Source: Tolypeutes matacus (Eukaryota; Chordata; Mammalia; Cingulata; Chlamyphoridae). From it: DNA of 64,000 nucleotides. The stretch spans positions 943,722 to 1,007,721 of the forward strand of contig JAKSZT010005175.1 in NCBI GenBank assembly GCA_026826555.1. The letters are read 5' to 3'. Made by a program: the position numbers and the translations under genes. Of the stretch, positions 60,431 through 64,000 are shown piece by piece. How positions within the stretch are numbered: position 1 is the stretch's first letter; every line of letters begins with the position of its first letter. The notes below the pieces were generated by a model. The model had not been told where the DNA came from. It ran no database searches and saw only the letters and a program-made list of their open reading frames with translations.

Positions 60431-61138
60431 AAACAAATTCCTAATTTCTAAATCTCTGTTTCCCCTGCTGTGCAAAGATGCTATTTTTGGCAATTCTTGC
60501 ACAATTATTTATTTGTTTATTAAGCAGCTTACCTGAGATATATTCACATAGCATATGATCTACCCAAAGTATATAACCAATGGCTTTTAAGATAATCATC
60601 TCAAAAATTTTAGAACAATTTCATTACTCCAAAAAGAAAGACTCCACATCCTTTTGCATTTCTTCCTCACCATACATAACAAATAATCTAATTGCATTTT
60701 TATAAACAGATGTATGTTTGCATTTTATATAAATGGACTCACACAATATGTAGTACTCTGTGTCTGTTCTCCTTCATTTAGTATAATGTGTTGGGTTTTT
60801 TGTCTAATATTAACATTTTGTTGCATTAACCTACATATGTTCAGCTTCAAAGAAAAAGAAAAATGGTCTTATATATGCAATTTTACCCATATTCATATTT
60901 CACATAACATATTTATATTTCACATAATATATTTAATTCATAATAGAGTAATAATATATTATTTGACCTTTTATATCTGGCTTGCTTCACTCAATATAAT
61001 GTCATCAAGTTTCATCCATGTTGTCATATGTTTCACAACTTCATTTCTTCTTACTGCTGCATAATATTCCATCCTGAGTATACTCCAATATTTGTTTATC
61101 CATTCATTAGTTGATGGACACTTTGGTTTTTCCAACTT

Positions 61139-63498
61139 TTATCTATTATAAATAATGCTGCTATCAATATTGGTGTGCAGATGTCTACTCATGTCATCTG
61201 CTTTCAGTACTTCTGGATATATACGTAGTAATGGTATTGCTGGGCCCCATGACAAGTCTATATTCAACTGACTTAGGAACTGCCAAACAGTCTTCCACTG
61301 TGCCTGTACCATTCTACATTCCCACCAACAGTAAATAAACATTCCAATCTCTCCACATCTTCTCCAAAATTTACAATTTCCTGACTTTTTAATAGTTGTC
61401 AGTCTAACAGGTATGAAATGATATCTCATTGTAGTTTTGATTTGCATTTCCCTAATTGCTAGTGATGTTGAACATTTTTTCATGTGTTGCTTCACCATTT
61501 GTATTTCTTCTTTGGACAGTTGCCTTTTCAAGTCATTTGCCCATTTTGTAATTGGATAATTTGTCTTTTTATTGTTGAGTTGTATGATATCCTTATGTAT
61601 CATGGATATTAAACCCTTATCAGACATGTGATTGCCAAATATTTTTTCCCATTGAGTCAGCTGCCTTTTCACCCTTTTGACAAAGTCCTTTGAGGTGCAA
61701 AAATGTCAAGCTGAATTTTGAGGAGGTCCCAATTATCTATTTTTTCTTTTGTTGCTCATGCTTTGGGTGTAAGGTTTAAGAAACTATCACCTACCACAAG
61801 TTCTTGAAGATGTTTTCCTATAATTTCTTCTAGGTTGTCATTTTTATATTTAGGTCCTTGATTCATTTTGAGTTAATTTTTGTATAAGGTGTGAGAAACA
61901 GTTCTTCCTTCTTTCCTTCTCCTTCCTTCCTCCCTTCCTTCCTTCTTTCCTCCCTTCCTTCCTCCCTCCCTCCCTCCCTTCCTTCCTTCCTTCCTTGGAT
62001 ATTGCTATCCAGTTCTCCCAGCATCATTTGTTGAATAGTCTTTTCTGGCCCTGTTGGGTGTGTCTAACAGCCCTGTCAAAAATCACATGACTGTAGATGT
62101 GATGGTCTCAATTGGTTCCATTGGTCAATCTGTCTGTTCTCATGCCAAGACCATAATGTTTTTATCACTGTAGCTAAGTAATATGCTTTAAAGTCAGGAA
62201 GAGAGAATCCTCTAAATTCATTCTTTTTTAAAGGACATTTTTGGCTATGCAAAGCCCCTTACCCTTCCAAATAAATTTGAAAATTGATTTTCAATTTTTG
62301 AAAAAAAGGTTTTTGGGATTTTTATTGAGATTGCATTGAATCTGTAAATTAGTTTGCATAAAATTGACATCTTAATGAAATTTAGTCTTCCAATCCATGA
62401 ACACGGAATGTCCTTCAATTTATTTAAGTCTTCTTCAGTTACTTTTAAGCAACGTTCTGTAGTTCTCTGAATACAGTTCTTTATGTCCTTAGTTGAGTCT
62501 ATTCCTAAATATTTGATCATTTTAGTCGTTATTAAAAATGGATTTTTTTTCTGATTTTCTCCTTAGATTGCACAGCTGTAGTGTATAGAAATGCCTATTG
62601 ATTTTTGCATGTTAATTTTGTATCCCTCCACTTCTAGTAGCTTTGGTGTGGATTTTTCAGGATTTTCTAAATAGAGGATAATATCATCAGCGAATAGTGA
62701 AAGTTTTACTTCTTCCTTTCCAATTTGCATGCCTTTTATTTCCTTATCTAGCCTAATTGCTATAGCTAGAACTTCTAACACAATATTGAATAATAATGCT
62801 GACAGTGGGCATCTTTGTCTTGTTCCTGATTTCAGAAGGAAAGCTTTCAGTCTTTCACTGTTGAATACAATGTTGGTGTATATGTACTTTACCATACTGA
62901 GAAAGCTTCCTTCTATTCCTATCTTTTGGAGTATTTTTTATCAAGAAAGGGTGCTATATTTTGTCAAATGCCTTTTTTGCATCAATTGAGAAGAAATGTT
63001 ATTTTTCTTCTTCAACTTACCAATTTGGTTTACTAAATTGATTTTCTTGTATTGAACCACCCTTGCATACCTGGGATAAAACCCACTTGATCATGGTGTA
63101 TAATTATTTTAATGTACTTTTGGATTCTGTTTGCAAGTATTTTGTTGAGGATTTCTGAATCTATACTCATTAGAGATATTTGTCTGTAATTTTCTATTTT
63201 CAAAGTATCTTTATCTTATCTTGGTATTAGGGTGATGTTGGCAACACAGAATGAGTTTGGTAGCATTCTCTCCTGTTCAATTTTTTTTTTTTTTTAAGAA
63301 CTTGAGCAAGATCAGTATTAGGCCATCTTTGAATGACTGGTAGAATTTCCCTGTGAAGCCATCTGGTCTGGGGCTTTTCATTTCTGTGATGACTTTGAAG
63401 ACTGTTTCAATCTCTTCACTTGTGATGGTTTTGTTGAGGTCTTCTGTTTCTTCTAGGGTTAGTGTAGGTGGTTTATGTGTTTCTAGGAATTTACTCAC
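61139..63498 (-). pseudogene. L1 ORF2 (reverse transcriptase), broken
   Basis: ORF2 protein nicks DNA and copies L1 RNA into it. Pieces from the amino side are TITSEEIETVFKVI and SPRPDGFTGKFYQSF (63498-63277), then [20 protein letters not shown] and [18 protein letters not shown] with the catalytic FADD at about 62683-62694 (62895-62563), then MIKYLGIDSTKDIKN and MSILCKLIYRFNAISIKIPK (62520-62245), and finally [20 protein letters not shown] to KFWRRCGEIGMFIYCWWECR (61672-61139), with the C-C-H-C-like end motif partly kept. TRQGCPLS reads TRQRCPLS. Stops, shifts and the microsatellite separate the pieces. Confidence 0.85.
61903..61996 (+). repeat. (TTCC)n pyrimidine-rich microsatellite
   Basis: TTCC/TCCC units with small variations, all pyrimidine on the plus strand. 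Inside the L1 ORF2 region. Confidence 0.95.
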
Positions 63499-63862
63499 CG
63501 ACTCTACATTTTCCAGTTTTTTGGTATACAGTGTTCATAGTATCCTCTTATGATGTCTCTTATTTCTGCAGGGTGAATGTAATGTCCCCCCTATCATTTC
63601 TTATTTTATTCATTTGTGTTTTCTTTTTTTCGTTGTCATTCTAGCTAAGGGTTTGACGATTTTTTTTTATCTCAAAGAACCAACCTTTGGTTTTGTTGGT
63701 TCTCTCTATTGTGTTTTTATTTTGTTGTTGTTGTTCACAATTTCATCTACTTCTGCTCTGATCTTTATTATTTCTTTCCTTTGGCTTGGTTTGGGATTAT
63801 TTTCCTGTTCTTTTTTAGTTCCACCAGATGTGAAGTTAGGTCTTCAATTTAGCTCCTTCATA

Positions 63863-64000
63863 TTTTTTTTTTTAGATATACTTAAAAAATTTTTTTACAA
63901 TACTTAGATTACATAAATGTTACACAAAAAATATAGGGATTCCCATACACCCCACCTCCCACACCTCCCAGAAACTCTAACATAATCATCCTTCATTAGT
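63863..64000 (-). repeat. Recurrent xenarthran repeat, copy F, cut by window edge
   Basis: A T-rich left end (A tail in sense), 'attacataaatgttacacaaa' and 'atagggattcccata' match copies A, B (reverse) and E. It interrupts the L1 at about 63862; the rest lies outside the window. Confidence 0.7.

Larger units (their letters stand above)
60480..63862 (-). mobile_element. L1, most of ORF2 and 3' region
   Basis: On the minus strand, from about 63860 down to 60480, the order is reverse-transcriptase amino part, catalytic part, the region after it, the Cys-rich end and the 3' untranslated part. A (TTCC)n tract at 61903-61996 replaced or expanded part of it. The right end is cut where copy F of the recurrent repeat begins. 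Many stops; not mobile. Confidence 0.85.

Overview
The window is AT-rich vertebrate nuclear DNA, and the organism is most likely an armadillo (Dasypus or a close relative). The strongest sign is a set of tRNA-derived SINEs of the armadillo DAS type (35187-35371, 36648-36752, 49160-49535, 58602-58805). Mammal-wide MIR and L2 relics and several layers of L1 LINEs fit a placental mammal. There are no bacterial genes, operons, CRISPR arrays or functional RNA genes. I see no intact protein-coding gene; everything gene-like is broken.

Gene content is an olfactory receptor (OR) cluster in decay. An OR5AP2-like gene on the minus strand (2598-3182) is open but stops after about 195 codons. An OR2-like fragment on the minus strand (24237-24773) has lost its first half. 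An OR9G4-like pseudogene on the plus strand (52832-53747) has two stops and a frameshift. From memory, OR5AP2 and OR9G genes are neighbours in the human 11q12 OR cluster, so this is probably the orthologous cluster. At 56300-58980 lies a spliced (intronless) KRAB zinc-finger retrocopy, later split by a solo LTR and by a DAS SINE.

The rest is layered transposons. 5385-9538 is a complete L1-type insertion on the minus strand, with 14-bp target duplications, a full 5' end, ORF1 and only the start of ORF2, joined directly to a 3' region that recurs elsewhere as a repeat of its own. 29400-33840 is an old L1 split by two nested insertions. 37311-38871 is an L1 with an inverted 5' part (twin priming). 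60480-63862 is an L1 ORF2 on the minus strand. Solo LTRs with 5-bp or near-5-bp flanking duplications lie at 909-1495, 16081-16548, 22073-22692 and 57739-58409; another LTR without a clear duplication is at 4222-4674. A recurrent xenarthran repeat of unclear class occurs at 5385-6345, 17375-19640, 43135-43535, 44210-44557 plus 45888-46620, 46621-46967 and 63863-64000.

Long stretches (for example 20700-22070, 27060-28600, 38880-40250, 53750-56290 and 59000-60240) show nothing I can identify. Nothing here looks like a new multi-gene system. The most informative items are the internally deleted L1 with exact target duplications, the twin-primed L1, the doubly interrupted zinc-finger retrocopy, an unclassified 565-bp insertion bounded by TACTG, and duplicated non-repeat blocks around 41.7-47.7 kb.
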